Shown here: positions 46,354 through 55,763 of the stretch, in pieces | Numbering within the stretch: position 1 is the stretch's first letter | Layout of the letters: each line of letters opens with the position of its first letter | Assembly (NCBI RefSeq): GCF_913057115.1 | Contig: NZ_CAJXNN010000015.1 | Coordinates: 1 to 64,000, forward strand | From: an uncultured Roseovarius sp. | Lineage (GTDB): Bacteria > Pseudomonadota > Alphaproteobacteria > Rhodobacterales > Rhodobacteraceae | Reading direction: 5' to 3' | DNA: 64,000 nt | Translations under genes and position numbers: made by a program | The notes under the pieces: model-generated | Databases searched by the model: none | The model's input: only the letters and a program-made list of their open reading frames with translations | Told to the model about the DNA's origin: nothing

Positions 46354-47804
46354 GCTTTGCCCTTGGGGCCGACGGCGCGGGCGGCGCTGCCGTATTCGCC
46401 GCCTTTTTCGAGGATGTCCGAAAGGCTGCGCACCGCTTTGTCATGGCCGCCTAGCACCCGGTAATCTTCGCGCGGCAGGGTGAATTCCAAGGGCGCGACC
46501 AGCGCCGGGGTGGGCACATAGCCAAAGGAGCCTTCGGGCATCTGCGTGACATCCACCATCAGGGTGATCCCGCCACCGGGCCAGACATAGGCAGGCGCAC
46601 CGCCGCAGGTCACACGGGTTTTGAGCGCCTGCACCGAGCGGGTTAGCTTTACCGGGTTGCGCGTGACGCCCGAGCGCAGGGAACCGCCTGCGCCCGCCTG
46701 AAACATCACCGTGCAAAGCGCCGGTTCACAGTTTTCGGCGATCAGGTCGACCGAAGGCTGGAGTGCCTCTGGCATAGGGGTCGGTTGCGGGGTCAGGTCA
46801 TCGTCCAGCACGTAATAGGCCGCGTGTTCGCCGGTGGTGGAGACCATCAGCAGGGTCAGCCCCGGCCGCGCGCCTTTCTTTTCCAGCCATGGGTTGAGAA
46901 TCGCCAGCGGGTCATCAATATCCGTCCCGCCCCAGCCAAGGCCGGGGTTGGCAACTTGGAAATAGCGCCCGGGGGTGGAGCGGCGGCCCTTGATGCGGAT
47001 GCCGGTATCGGGCCAGCCCAGAACCTTTCCGGCCTGATGTTCACTGACCACGCCGGTGATATGGTCATCGACCACGACGACTTCATCCACCAAGCCGTGC
47101 CATTGACTGGCGAACATCCCGATGGTGGCCGAGCCGCAGCCAACGCGCATGCGTTCCTCGCGCTGGCCATCGACGATGGGGGCCTTGCCAGCCTGCACCG
47201 TGACGGTTGCGCCGCCGTCGATGGTCAGCTCCACCGCCTCGCGGTTGCACAGGCGCAGGAGGGTGTCGCAGGTGACGCGGCCTTCGGGTTTGCTGCCGCC
47301 GGTGAGGTGTTCGACCCCGCCAAGCGACAGCATTTGCGAGCCGTATTCGGAGGTGGTGACATGGCCCACGGCCTCGCCCTGCGCCCGCACCGTCGCGGCC
47401 TCCTCGCCCAGGTGCCTGTCGGTGTCGATTTTCACCTTCACGCCACAGTAGGAATAGATCGCCTCGGTCACCACGGTGACGAAATCCGCGCCGTCTACCT
47501 CTTGGCTGACGATGAAGGGGGCGGGTTTGTAATCGGGGTAGGTGGTGCCCGCGCCGACGCCGCTTATCGCCAAGGTTTCATTGCCCATAACCTCGCCGTC
47601 CCAATCGGATTTGAGGAAGGGGCGGACCTCATCGCCTGCGGCCAAGCGACGGTCCAGCACGGTGAAGGGATCGCAGCGGACGATCTTGCCATCCTCGTTG
47701 GCGTAGCGGTCGCAGGCGCCCACTTTGCCCGGTGCGATGTAGCACATCACCGGGCAGGCATCGCAGCGGATCTTTTCCTCTTTTTCGCGGGCGCGGTCGC
47801 TCAT
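46350..47804 (-). CDS. 6-hydroxynicotinate reductase-like Fe-S protein
   Basis: 484 residues. Near the N-terminus cysteines 14, 17, 21 and 31 (CDACPVMC...GACDRY) form a probable [4Fe-4S] site; others follow in SYCGVKVK. The rest includes GGVEHLTGGSKPEGRVTCDT, RVGCGSATIGMF, and an NPGLGWGGTDIDDPL stretch. I recognise the family annotated as 6-hydroxynicotinate reductase, which reduces a hydroxylated pyridine ring using ferredoxin. Coupled by 4 bp on both sides to the molybdenum hydroxylase and UPF0280, consistent with hydroxylate-then-reduce ring breakdown. The actual substrate is unknown. Confidence 0.7.
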   Translation of the reverse strand: MSDRAREKEEKIRCDACPVMCYIAPGKVGACDRYANEDGKIVRCDPFTVLDRRLAAGDEVRPFLKSDWDGEVMGNETLAISGVGAGTTYPDYKPAPFIVSQEVDGADFVTVVTEAIYSYCGVKVKIDTDRHLGEEAATVRAQGEAVGHVTTSEYGSQMLSLGGVEHLTGGSKPEGRVTCDTLLRLCNREAVELTIDGGATVTVQAGKAPIVDGQREERMRVGCGSATIGMFASQWHGLVDEVVVVDDHITGVVSEHQAGKVLGWPDTGIRIKGRRSTPGRYFQVANPGLGWGGTDIDDPLAILNPWLEKKGARPGLTLLMVSTTGEHAAYYVLDDDLTPQPTPMPEALQPSVDLIAENCEPALCTVMFQAGAGGSLRSGVTRNPVKLTRSVQALKTRVTCGGAPAYVWPGGGITLMVDVTQMPEGSFGYVPTPALVAPLEFTLPREDYRVLGGHDKAVRSLSDILEKGGEYGSAARAVGPKGKA

Positions 47805-50494
47805 GCCTTTGCCTCCCGCATCGCCGCCAGCACGCGGTGCGGCAGCGCGGGCAGTTCGGTGACCAATGCGCCGGTGGCGTGGCGAATGGCGTTGAGGATC
47901 GCAGGCGCGGTGGGGATCAGCACGTGTTCGCCCAAGCCCTTGGCCCCCATCGGGCCTTCGGGGTCGGGCACCTCAAGGAAGATCGTGTCGATCGGGGGCA
48001 TGTCGCCGGTGGTGGGAATGAGGTAATCGTGCAGGTTTTCGGTGCGGGCGGGGATATATTCCTCCATCAGCGCAAGGCCCAAACCTTGGGCGATGCCGCC
48101 CTGCACCTGACCTTCGGCCAAGATCGGGTTGATCAACCGGCCCAGATCATGCGCGGCGGTGATATGGGTGACTTTGACCGTGCCAAGCCGGGTGTCCACC
48201 GTCAGGCGGACCACCTGTGCGCCGTAGCCATAGACCGCATAGGGCGCGCCTTGGCCGTTTTCATCCAAGGGCCGCGTGGGTGGGTCATAGGTTTCTTCGG
48301 CGGCGAGGACATAGCCGTTGGCGTCAGCCTGTAAGTCCGACAGGGCGATGTGGCGCGCGGCTTGGCAGTCGCTGACCGTGAGGGTGGTGCCATCGAGGTG
48401 GAACGCGGCCTCCTTACCCATGTTGGTCATTTGCAGGATGCGTTGGCGCAGGGCGGCCCCGGCGCGCAGGGCGGCGCTTCCGGTGACATAGGTTTGCCGC
48501 GAGCCGGAGGTTTTGCCGCAATCGGGGGTGCGGGCGGTATCGGCGTCGATGATCTGCATCTGGGCGATGGGCAGGCCAAGGGCGTCGGCGCAAATCTGGG
48601 TGATCACGGTGTTGGAGCCTTGGCCGATGTCGACCGCCCCTTGGTGCAGGCGCAAATCGCCCTGGGCTGTGATCCCCACCCGAATGGTCGAGGGGTTCGG
48701 GATGCCGGTATTGCCGCAGCCATACCAACAGGAGGCCACGCCAACCCCGTGGCGCATGGCCCCGCCCTGGGCGTTCTCTGTTTCGGCCCAGGCCAGCGCC
48801 TTCTTCCAAGGCTCTTCAAGGGCCTCAAGACAGGCGGCCATGCCGACGCCATGCAGGACTTGCCCGCAGACGGTATCCTGCCCGTCGCGCAAGGCGTTGA
48901 GGTGGCGGAAGGCCAAGCGGTCCATTCCGGCCTTGTCGGCAAGTTCATCGAACAGGGTTTCTTGCAGGATTGCCGCCTGTGGCACGCCAAAGCCCCGGAA
49001 AGCGCCCGAGATCGGCTCGTAGCTGTAATTGGCGCGCGCCTCGGCGTGGTAGTGGGGGATGTAATAGGGGCCGGAGGCATGCACCGGCACCCGGCCCGAG
49101 ACCGTCGGCCCCCAACTGGCATAGGCGCCAGTGTTGAAATCACCGTCAAAGGTCATGCCCGTCAGCCGCCCCTCGGCATCGACGCCGATGGTGCCGCGCA
49201 TGTCGGAGGGGTGGCGCTTGGTCGTGGTGGCCATGGATTCGGCGCGGCTATAGATCATCCGCGCGGGCCGCCCGGTTTTCAGCGCCACAAGCCCGATGAG
49301 CGGTTGCAGCGAGAGGTCCAGCTTGGCCCCGAAACCACCGCCGGTTGCTGCGGGCAGGATGCGCAGCTTCTCAAGCGGTAGGCCAAGGATGCGCGCGGTA
49401 TCGTCGCGGTCCATGATCGGGGCTTGGGTGCAGGCGCGGATGACAAGCGTGTCGCCTTCCATCCAAGCCACCCCGGCCTCGGGCTCAATATAGGCGTGTT
49501 CCACATATCCGGTGCGCATATGGCCGCTTGCCAGATGGGCCGCGTTTTTCAGGGCGTCTTGGGCTGTGCCGCGCCGCACCACGCCTGTGATCAGGGTGTT
49601 ATCGGGGTGGGTGTCATGCACGGGGGCGTCGCTTGGGGCCTCGGCCCAAGTGATGGGGAAGGTTTCAAGCTCCAGCGATTCGATCAGCGCAGGGTCGCCC
49701 GCGACAAGGGCCACGGCCTCGCCCCGCATGCGGACGCGCGATTGGGCAAGGGCCGGTTGATCGACGAAAGCCGGGATGACGCCAAAGCGGTTCACGCCGG
49801 GAATGTCACTTGCCGTGAAGATATGCAGCGGGCCGGCGTGCGCGGCCTGCCATTCTTCAAGATCGCCGAAGGTGAAGGTCATCGGCGCGGCGGGGGCGCG
49901 GATCGCCCGGACCAAAAGCGCACCTTCGGGGACGTGATCAGCACCGTAGCTTTCGCTGCCGTCGACCTTGGGGGCACCGTCCAGCCGCTCCAGTGGCGCG
50001 CCCACCGATTGCCCCGCGTCGGGCATCGGTGGGGCTGCGCCGGGGGCGGCATCCAGCACCGCGTCAAGGATGCGGGTGTAGCCGGTACAACGGCAAAGCA
50101 CGCCGCCAAGGGCCTCCTCAGCCTCGGCACGGGTCGGGGTTGGGATGCGTTCCAGAAGGGCGGTGGCGGCCATCAGCATGCCGGGCGTGCAAATTCCGCA
50201 TTGCGCCGCGCCGTGACGCAGGAAGGCGCTTTGCAGGCGGGTGGCGGTCAGGCCTTCGACGGTGGTGATATTCCGCCCGGCGGCTTGGGCGGCAGGGGTC
50301 AGGCAGGCGCAGACCGGCGCGCCATCCAAAAGAACGGTGCAGGCCCCGCAATCGCCCGCGTCGCAGCCCACCTTGGTGCCGCGCATCCCCAGCCCCTCGC
50401 GCAGAAGTTCCGACAAGCGGGTGCCGGGATGGGCGGGCAGGCTGACTGTTTCGTCGTTGACGCTTAGGGTGAGGGTGTCAAAGGGCCTGTTCAT
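47801..50494 (-). CDS. Molybdenum hydroxylase, fused [2Fe-2S] and molybdopterin subunits
   Basis: 897 residues, xanthine-dehydrogenase family. Residues 1-150 form the small subunit: plant-type cysteines 44, 49, 52 and 62, then the second cluster QCGIC (Cys99, Cys102) with CRCTGYTRI. From about 165 the large subunit follows, with GGGFGAKLD, ISGAFRGFGVPQAA and the catalytic Glu856 in GAKGLGEHVLIP. Such enzymes hydroxylate C-H next to ring nitrogen using water, and the small-large fusion is less common than separate genes. The FAD subunit is encoded upstream with a 4-bp overlap. Probably a heterocycle hydroxylase. Confidence 0.85.
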   Translation of the reverse strand: MNRPFDTLTLSVNDETVSLPAHPGTRLSELLREGLGMRGTKVGCDAGDCGACTVLLDGAPVCACLTPAAQAAGRNITTVEGLTATRLQSAFLRHGAAQCGICTPGMLMAATALLERIPTPTRAEAEEALGGVLCRCTGYTRILDAVLDAAPGAAPPMPDAGQSVGAPLERLDGAPKVDGSESYGADHVPEGALLVRAIRAPAAPMTFTFGDLEEWQAAHAGPLHIFTASDIPGVNRFGVIPAFVDQPALAQSRVRMRGEAVALVAGDPALIESLELETFPITWAEAPSDAPVHDTHPDNTLITGVVRRGTAQDALKNAAHLASGHMRTGYVEHAYIEPEAGVAWMEGDTLVIRACTQAPIMDRDDTARILGLPLEKLRILPAATGGGFGAKLDLSLQPLIGLVALKTGRPARMIYSRAESMATTTKRHPSDMRGTIGVDAEGRLTGMTFDGDFNTGAYASWGPTVSGRVPVHASGPYYIPHYHAEARANYSYEPISGAFRGFGVPQAAILQETLFDELADKAGMDRLAFRHLNALRDGQDTVCGQVLHGVGMAACLEALEEPWKKALAWAETENAQGGAMRHGVGVASCWYGCGNTGIPNPSTIRVGITAQGDLRLHQGAVDIGQGSNTVITQICADALGLPIAQMQIIDADTARTPDCGKTSGSRQTYVTGSAALRAGAALRQRILQMTNMGKEAAFHLDGTTLTVSDCQAARHIALSDLQADANGYVLAAEETYDPPTRPLDENGQGAPYAVYGYGAQVVRLTVDTRLGTVKVTHITAAHDLGRLINPILAEGQVQGGIAQGLGLALMEEYIPARTENLHDYLIPTTGDMPPIDTIFLEVPDPEGPMGAKGLGEHVLIPTAPAILNAIRHATGALVTELPALPHRVLAAMREAKA

Positions 50495-51345
50495 GCGGCG
50501 GCCTCATACTCGTGGGCCAGATCAGCCAAGGCTCGGCGCATGAGCTCCGCCGCCGCGTGGGCGCGATAGATGGCATCGGCGCGGATATCGGCGATGGGGG
50601 CAAGGGCAGGTGTGATGATGGCATCTATGGCAAGGGCCGGCAGGCTGCTGTCCACCGGCTGTCCGATCAAGGCCTGTTCCAATTCGGGCAGACGCGTGGC
50701 TACCGGGCCGCAGGCCCCGATGGCAAGAGCGGCTTGTTTGACGTGACCGTCCTCCACCTCAATGCGCACAGCAACCATGGCAATGGAAATCACCAGATAC
50801 CTGCGCGCGCCCAGCTTCGCGAAGCGCGAACGCCCTTGCACCGCGCTCTGCGGAACATGGATCGCCGACAACATCTCACCGGGGGCCAGCGCGGTTTGCC
50901 GTGGGCCTGTGATGAACGCCTTTAGCGGTAGAGTGCGCACACCTTGGATCGAGGTCAATTCCACCTCAGCATCCAGGGTCAATAAGCAAGGCACGCCATC
51001 GGCCGCGGGCGAAGCGTTGCAAAGATTCCCCGCGATTGTCCCCGCGTTCTGAATCTGACGCGATCCGACCTCCTTCGCCGCCTCTTTCAACATATCGAAG
51101 GCGGGCGGCAAATCGGCGGCGATAACGTCTGACCACGTCGTTGCCGCACCGATACGGAAACCGGACGAAGCTGACCCGATCCCACGAAGTGCCTTGATAC
51201 CAGTGATATCAAGCACCGACCCGGGCAAACTTCGCGCCTCGGTGGCTGGGAAAAGGTCGGTGCAGCCCGCCGCGATGGTCACCCCGCCCTCGGCCAGAAG
51301 GCCAAGCGCGTCTTCCATCCTGTCGGGCCTGTGATAAGCAGCCAT
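50491..51345 (-). CDS. FAD-binding subunit of molybdenum hydroxylase
   Basis: 284 residues from ATG 51345. CoxM/XdhB-like medium subunit: TIAAGCTDLFPATEA as the FAD pyrophosphate loop (normally AGGTDL), then VGSRQIQNAGTIAGNLCNASPAADGVPCLLTLDAEVEL. It passes electrons from the [2Fe-2S] clusters of the fused subunit to NAD or another acceptor. The 4-bp overlap with the fused subunit gene indicates a stoichiometric complex. Confidence 0.85.
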   Translation of the reverse strand: MAAYHRPDRMEDALGLLAEGGVTIAAGCTDLFPATEARSLPGSVLDITGIKALRGIGSASSGFRIGAATTWSDVIAADLPPAFDMLKEAAKEVGSRQIQNAGTIAGNLCNASPAADGVPCLLTLDAEVELTSIQGVRTLPLKAFITGPRQTALAPGEMLSAIHVPQSAVQGRSRFAKLGARRYLVISIAMVAVRIEVEDGHVKQAALAIGACGPVATRLPELEQALIGQPVDSSLPALAIDAIITPALAPIADIRADAIYRAHAAAELMRRALADLAHEYEAAA

Positions 51346-51426
51346 GGCGCACCGCTGTCCTGAAACCACCGGAAGATCCGGCAATGGAATGGTGCGGCAG
51401 GCGGCGCGCGCCTGTCAACTGCGCTG

Positions 51427-52683
51427 TCAGCTGCCGGTCGCCTCGGCCATGGCCGACAGGAATTGCGCCACTTCGGCATGGCTGTTGTAATGGCTGATGG
51501 AGACCCTGATGCAATCCTCAACCCCCAAGGGGCCAAGGATATTGCCACAGTAATGGTCGTTCTTGCGGATGTGAACGCGAATGCCACGCTCGGCAAGGAA
51601 ATCCACCAGATCAGCAGAATTGATGGAGGCAAGACGCAACGAAACAACACCCTCGCGCCCATCCAAAGCATCGCCGCCAATGAACTCTACCCCCGGCATT
51701 TCTCGCAGCCCTGGAAGGTTTCCGGTGCCAGACAACGCCGCCTGCATCAACGCGCGTTCATGCACGGCAATCGCTTGTGTCGCCGCTTCCAGACGGGCGC
51801 GGGGGGCGGTGACATCGCTCACCTCACCGCCCAACCAATCGAGATAATCAACGACGTCCGAAAAGGTGGCATAGGCCCCGGTATCACGGGTGCCCAATTC
51901 CCAGTTTTCCGTCGGACCATCCTTGATCTGTTCCTTGGTCAGAGCCGTCAGCCGGTCCGAGGCCCAGCCGACACCATAGCCATGGCGCGAGAACACTTTG
52001 TAAGGTGATACTGCATAGCCATCGGCCTGACAGGTGGAGACATCCACCGCACCGTGGCTGGCATGCTGTATCCCGTCCACGATGATGAAACATTCGGGCG
52101 CAACCTCACGAATGGCGGCGGCAATCGCCGGTACATCAACGGCCATACCTGTAACCGGCGAGGTATGGACAATGGTCGCAACGCGCAGATCCGAGGTGAT
52201 ATGTTCACGATAAGCATCGACCGATACCGTCCCCGTGGCATCATCATGCGGCACTCGGATATGAGGGCGTCCAGTCACCTCGGCCCAGCGCGCCATCGCA
52301 CTGTTCGACGCCGGATGCTCAAGGGACGACCCCAACATCACACCCCCCTGCGGTGCGCCCAAGGCGGCCGTGCGGACCAATCGGAACAAAACCTCTGTGC
52401 CGCTTTCCCCCACGAAGGGCACGCCACCCGAGGCGTTGAAAAACAGCATCATGTCTGCCTTGCCTTTGGCAATCACCTCCATCAACGCCCGCGAAGCAAC
52501 GTTAGCACGCCCTTGGTTGTCTGGATAGCCTGCGAACTTGGCTGATGTTTCGATCACGGATTTCAGCCGCAAGGCCCCGCCCGCATTCTCGAAAAACACC
52601 CTGGGGCCTTCGAACGGGCACATGTCGACATGTGCGAAACGACTGCGAATAGCCTGTAAAAGGTCTGGTGTGTCTGAGATCAT
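51427..52683 (-). CDS. Class V aminotransferase-family PLP enzyme
   Basis: 418 residues from ATG 52683. Fold-type I PLP enzyme of the NifS/class V group: FFENAGGALRLKSVI, GSSLEHPASNSAMARW, IVHTSPVTGMAVDVPAI, FIIVDGIQHASHGAVDV and the PLP lysine in AVSPYKVFSRHGYGVGW. It could be an aminotransferase, desulfurase, kynureninase-like or C-N lyase; it lacks an obvious IscS catalytic loop. It lies 81 bp upstream of the FAD-subunit gene on the same strand, so it is likely part of the same pathway. Confidence 0.78.
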   Translation of the reverse strand: MISDTPDLLQAIRSRFAHVDMCPFEGPRVFFENAGGALRLKSVIETSAKFAGYPDNQGRANVASRALMEVIAKGKADMMLFFNASGGVPFVGESGTEVLFRLVRTAALGAPQGGVMLGSSLEHPASNSAMARWAEVTGRPHIRVPHDDATGTVSVDAYREHITSDLRVATIVHTSPVTGMAVDVPAIAAAIREVAPECFIIVDGIQHASHGAVDVSTCQADGYAVSPYKVFSRHGYGVGWASDRLTALTKEQIKDGPTENWELGTRDTGAYATFSDVVDYLDWLGGEVSDVTAPRARLEAATQAIAVHERALMQAALSGTGNLPGLREMPGVEFIGGDALDGREGVVSLRLASINSADLVDFLAERGIRVHIRKNDHYCGNILGPLGVEDCIRVSISHYNSHAEVAQFLSAMAEATGS

Positions 52684-52831
52684 CGCCCGTAGCCCCAAGA
52701 TTCTTTGCCCGAACCATGAACAGCCACGCGGCAATTGGCAAGCCGGTCACCTGATACGCTGAAACCCCAGAAAGCTATCACGACGAACAGGGAATCGCGC
52801 ATTCGATACACCCGTTCACCAAGCAGCGCGC

Positions 52832-54466
52832 TCACATCACGAGATCTGGCACCCGCTGTCGCAGAACGAACTTTTGGATTTTCCCGGTCGAGGTTCTGGG
52901 GATCGTTTCGAAGACGATCTTGCCCGGAACCTTGTAGGACGCAAGATGCTCGCGGCACCAAGTGCGCAGGGTCGCCTCATCCAACTCTTGGCCCGCGTTC
53001 AGTTCGACAAAGGCACAAGGGGTTTCGCCCCATTTCTCGTGCGGCATGGCAACGACCGCTGCCACCGCCACAGCCGGGTGGCGATACAATGCTTCCTCCA
53101 CCTCGATGGAAGAGATATTTTCGCCCCCCGAGATGATGATGTCCTTGGAACGGTCCTTCAATTGTATGTAGCCATCCGGGTGAACAACCCCCAGGTCACC
53201 CGAATGGAACCACCCGCCCGAAAGGGCCTTTTGTGTGGCTTCCGCGTTGCGGAAGTAACCTTTCATCACGACATTGCCACGGAACATGACCTCGCCCATG
53301 GTTTCGCCGTCACGTGGGACGGGCTGCATGGTGTCGGGGTCCAGCACGTCAAGCTGTTCCAGCGGCAAGTACCGCACGCCTTGGCGGGCCTTCAGGCGGG
53401 CCTGTTCGGCGGCGGGCAGGGCCGACCAATCGCCATGCCATTCATTGACCACCGCCGGGCCATAGGTTTCGGTGAGGCCGTAAAGGTGCGTCACGTCAAA
53501 GCCTGCCGCATCCATGCTGGCCAACAGGCTTTCGGGCGGCGGGGCGGCGGCGGTGAAAAACTGCACCCGGCGGTCAAGCTCACGCTTTTCCTCGGCCGGG
53601 GCGCTTTCGATCAGCGACATGACGATGGGCGCGCCGCAGAGGTGTGTCACCCCTTCTTCGGCGAGCGCGCGCCAGATCGGTTCGGAGCGGACTTGGCGAA
53701 GGCAGACATGAGTGCCGATGATGGCGGACAAAGTCCAAGGGAAGCACCAGCCGTTGCAATGGAACATCGGCAGGGTCCAGAGGTAAACGCTGTGCTTGCC
53801 CATCGAGGTGGTCAACGCGTTGCCCTGCGCCAGAAGGTAAGCCCCCCGGTGGTGCGAAACCACGCCCTTGGGGTCGCCCGTGGTGCCGGAGGTGTAGTTG
53901 ATGGAAATCGCGTCCCACTCATCCTCGGGCATGAGCCATGCAAATTCCGGATCGCCCGAGGCCACGAATGCCTCGTAATCCTCGGCCCCTTCCATGGCAC
54001 CGGGGCCGGTATATTCGGGATCATCGTAGAGGATCACCTGCGGAGTGACCTTGGCCAGCGCCAAGGCCTCGCTCATCAGCGGTGCGAATTCCCGGTCCAC
54101 GATGACGATCTTCGCCATGGCGTGATCCAGTTGGAAGGCGATGATCGCGGCATCAAGGCGCGTGTTGATCGAATGCAGAACCGCACCGCACATCGGCACG
54201 CCATAGTGGCTTTCCAGCATGGCAGGCGTATTGGCCAGCATCGCCGAGACCGTATCGCCCCGCCCCATGCCGCGCTCCGCCAAGGCCGATGCCAAAGCCC
54301 GCGACCGGGCATAGAACTCCGCATAATTGCGGCGCAGGTCCCCGTGCACGATAGCGGTGTGATCGGGAAACACACTGGCCGCACGCTCCAGAAAGCCAAG
54401 CGGCGTCAGCGGCTGATGGTTCGCCGGGGTGCGATCAAGGCCGGTGTTGTAGGGGTTCTCGGTCAT
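52832..54466 (-). CDS. Acyl-CoA synthetase (AMP-forming)
   Basis: 544 residues from ATG 54466 (MTENPYNTGLDRTPAN); a GTG 21 nt upstream is the alternative. ANL-superfamily ligase with the P-loop YTSGTTGDPKGVVSHHRG, YGLTETYGP, GWFHSGDLGVVHPDGY, and the C-terminal catalytic lysine in STGKIQKFVLR. Activates a carboxylic acid as AMP ester, then CoA thioester. It is followed upstream by an enoyl-CoA hydratase with a 5-bp gap. It does not look like characterised DmdB, so a DMSP role is not claimed. Substrate unknown. Confidence 0.87.
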   Translation of the reverse strand: MTENPYNTGLDRTPANHQPLTPLGFLERAASVFPDHTAIVHGDLRRNYAEFYARSRALASALAERGMGRGDTVSAMLANTPAMLESHYGVPMCGAVLHSINTRLDAAIIAFQLDHAMAKIVIVDREFAPLMSEALALAKVTPQVILYDDPEYTGPGAMEGAEDYEAFVASGDPEFAWLMPEDEWDAISINYTSGTTGDPKGVVSHHRGAYLLAQGNALTTSMGKHSVYLWTLPMFHCNGWCFPWTLSAIIGTHVCLRQVRSEPIWRALAEEGVTHLCGAPIVMSLIESAPAEEKRELDRRVQFFTAAAPPPESLLASMDAAGFDVTHLYGLTETYGPAVVNEWHGDWSALPAAEQARLKARQGVRYLPLEQLDVLDPDTMQPVPRDGETMGEVMFRGNVVMKGYFRNAEATQKALSGGWFHSGDLGVVHPDGYIQLKDRSKDIIISGGENISSIEVEEALYRHPAVAVAAVVAMPHEKWGETPCAFVELNAGQELDEATLRTWCREHLASYKVPGKIVFETIPRTSTGKIQKFVLRQRVPDLVM

Positions 54467-54471
54467 GTCTT

Positions 54472-55275
54472 TTATCGATCCTGCCACTGGGGCGCGCGTT
54501 TTTCGATGAAGGCACCGATGCCTTCTTCGGCATCATGCGCCAGCATGTTATCAACCATGACTTGGCTGGCATAGTCATAGGCCTCGGCCAAGGGCATTTC
54601 GCGCTGGGCATAGAAGGCGCGCTTGCCGGTGGCCAGTGTCATGCTGGATTTCGAGGCGATCTTGCGGGCCATTTCCATGGTCGTCTCGGTCAAGGCATCC
54701 TCGGCCACGGCATAGTTCACAAGGCCGATCTCGGCGGCGCGGGCGGCCGGCGTCATATCGCCGGTCAGCAGCATTTCCATGGCGTGCTTGTTAGCGGTGT
54801 TGCGCGACAGCGCCACCATGGGGGTGGAGCAGAACAGCCCGATATGCACGCCCGGCGTGCTGAACTTGGCGCTCTCGGCGGCCACGGCCAGATCGCAGCT
54901 TGCCACCAATTGGCAGCCTGCGGCGGTGGCAATCCCGGTCACTTCGGCAATCACCGGCTTGGGGCAGTTGACGATCCCCTGCATGACGCCCGAACACTGC
55001 GCCATCACGCGCGTGAAATAGGCGCGACCCCGATCCTCGGCCTCGCGCCCGGCGGTCATTTCCTTGAGGTCGTGACCGGCGCAGAAGGCCGGGCCATTGG
55101 CGGCCAGCACGATCACCCGAACATCCGGGTTCTCGCCTGCCTCCGCAAATGTCCGGCCCAGCTCGGTCAGCATCGCCTCGGACAGCGCGTTGCGCCGCCC
55201 GACGTCATTCAGCGTCAACCGAAGGATCCCGTCGTCTGACAAATCTTGCAGCAGAATAACGCTTTCGTTTTTCAT
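54472..55275 (-). CDS. Enoyl-CoA hydratase/isomerase family protein
   Basis: 267 residues from ATG 55275, preceded by AAGGA. Crotonase fold: LRLTLNDVGRRNALSEAM, oxyanion-hole segment GPAFCAGHDLKEM, and PKPVIAEVTGIATAAGCQLVASCDLAVA. It resembles ECHDC3-type members that lack one of the two canonical catalytic Glu residues in GxLGG-like position (here HIGLFCSTPM). Coupled to the CoA ligase (5-bp gap) and to osmC (23-bp gap). It likely hydrates or hydrolyses a CoA ester formed by the ligase. Confidence 0.85.
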   Translation of the reverse strand: MKNESVILLQDLSDDGILRLTLNDVGRRNALSEAMLTELGRTFAEAGENPDVRVIVLAANGPAFCAGHDLKEMTAGREAEDRGRAYFTRVMAQCSGVMQGIVNCPKPVIAEVTGIATAAGCQLVASCDLAVAAESAKFSTPGVHIGLFCSTPMVALSRNTANKHAMEMLLTGDMTPAARAAEIGLVNYAVAEDALTETTMEMARKIASKSSMTLATGKRAFYAQREMPLAEAYDYASQVMVDNMLAHDAEEGIGAFIEKRAPQWQDR

Positions 55276-55298
55276 AGCACGAGGTCCTTCTTGGGGTC

Positions 55299-55763
55299 TT
55301 AGTTGACGTTGATGTCCACGCTGTCGGCCAGCGTGTTGGCGATGAAGCAATAGCGGTGCGCGCGGTGCTGCATCTCGTCCAGCTTGTCTTGCTCGACCGT
55401 GAATCCAGTGTCGAAACGCACCACCGGGTTCAGGTCGATCCGCGTGACCGACATTTGCCCCTTTGGGTTCTTGCCCAAATGCGCCTCGGCATAGTCGTGG
55501 TAGCTGGCCACCGGCCAACCCGCCTTGGCGCAAAGCGCCAAGAAGGTCATCATGTGGCAACTCGACAGGGCCGCGGCGAGGGCCTGTTCGGGGTTGGTGT
55601 TTTCCGGATCGCCGCCCCAATCAGGGGCGGCGTCCACTTGCAGCTCATGCTCGCGGTTGTATTGCACGGTATGGGAGTTGGAAAACTTGCCAGTTTCCAA
55701 AACCGGTTCCGCGCGGTGCCAGTGCAACTCGACCGCGAGATCGGAAAGCGTCGCGGCCTTCAT
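55299..55763 (-). CDS. OsmC-family protein
   Basis: 154 residues. OsmC/Ohr-type fold with ALAAALSSCHMMTFLALCAKAGW holding the first redox cysteine and HRAHRYCFIANTLAD holding the second. Such proteins reduce organic hydroperoxides or act in thiol metabolism. The start overlaps the DmdA-like stop by 4 bp (55760-55763), so its function is probably tied to that reaction, for example handling a reactive product such as formaldehyde-linked or thiol species. Confidence 0.85.
   Translation of the reverse strand: MKAATLSDLAVELHWHRAEPVLETGKFSNSHTVQYNREHELQVDAAPDWGGDPENTNPEQALAAALSSCHMMTFLALCAKAGWPVASYHDYAEAHLGKNPKGQMSVTRIDLNPVVRFDTGFTVEQDKLDEMQHRAHRYCFIANTLADSVDINVN

Noticed and set aside
52832-54466. 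Assignment of the CoA ligase as DmdB (methylmercaptopropionate CoA ligase)
   Set aside because: The N-terminus and overall sequence differ from remembered DmdB, and a DmdA-like neighbour alone is not enough evidence.
52874-54574. Long plus-strand frame opposite the acyl-CoA synthetase
   Set aside because: It is the mirror of a well-defined ANL ligase and has no recognisable domain or ribosome-binding site.
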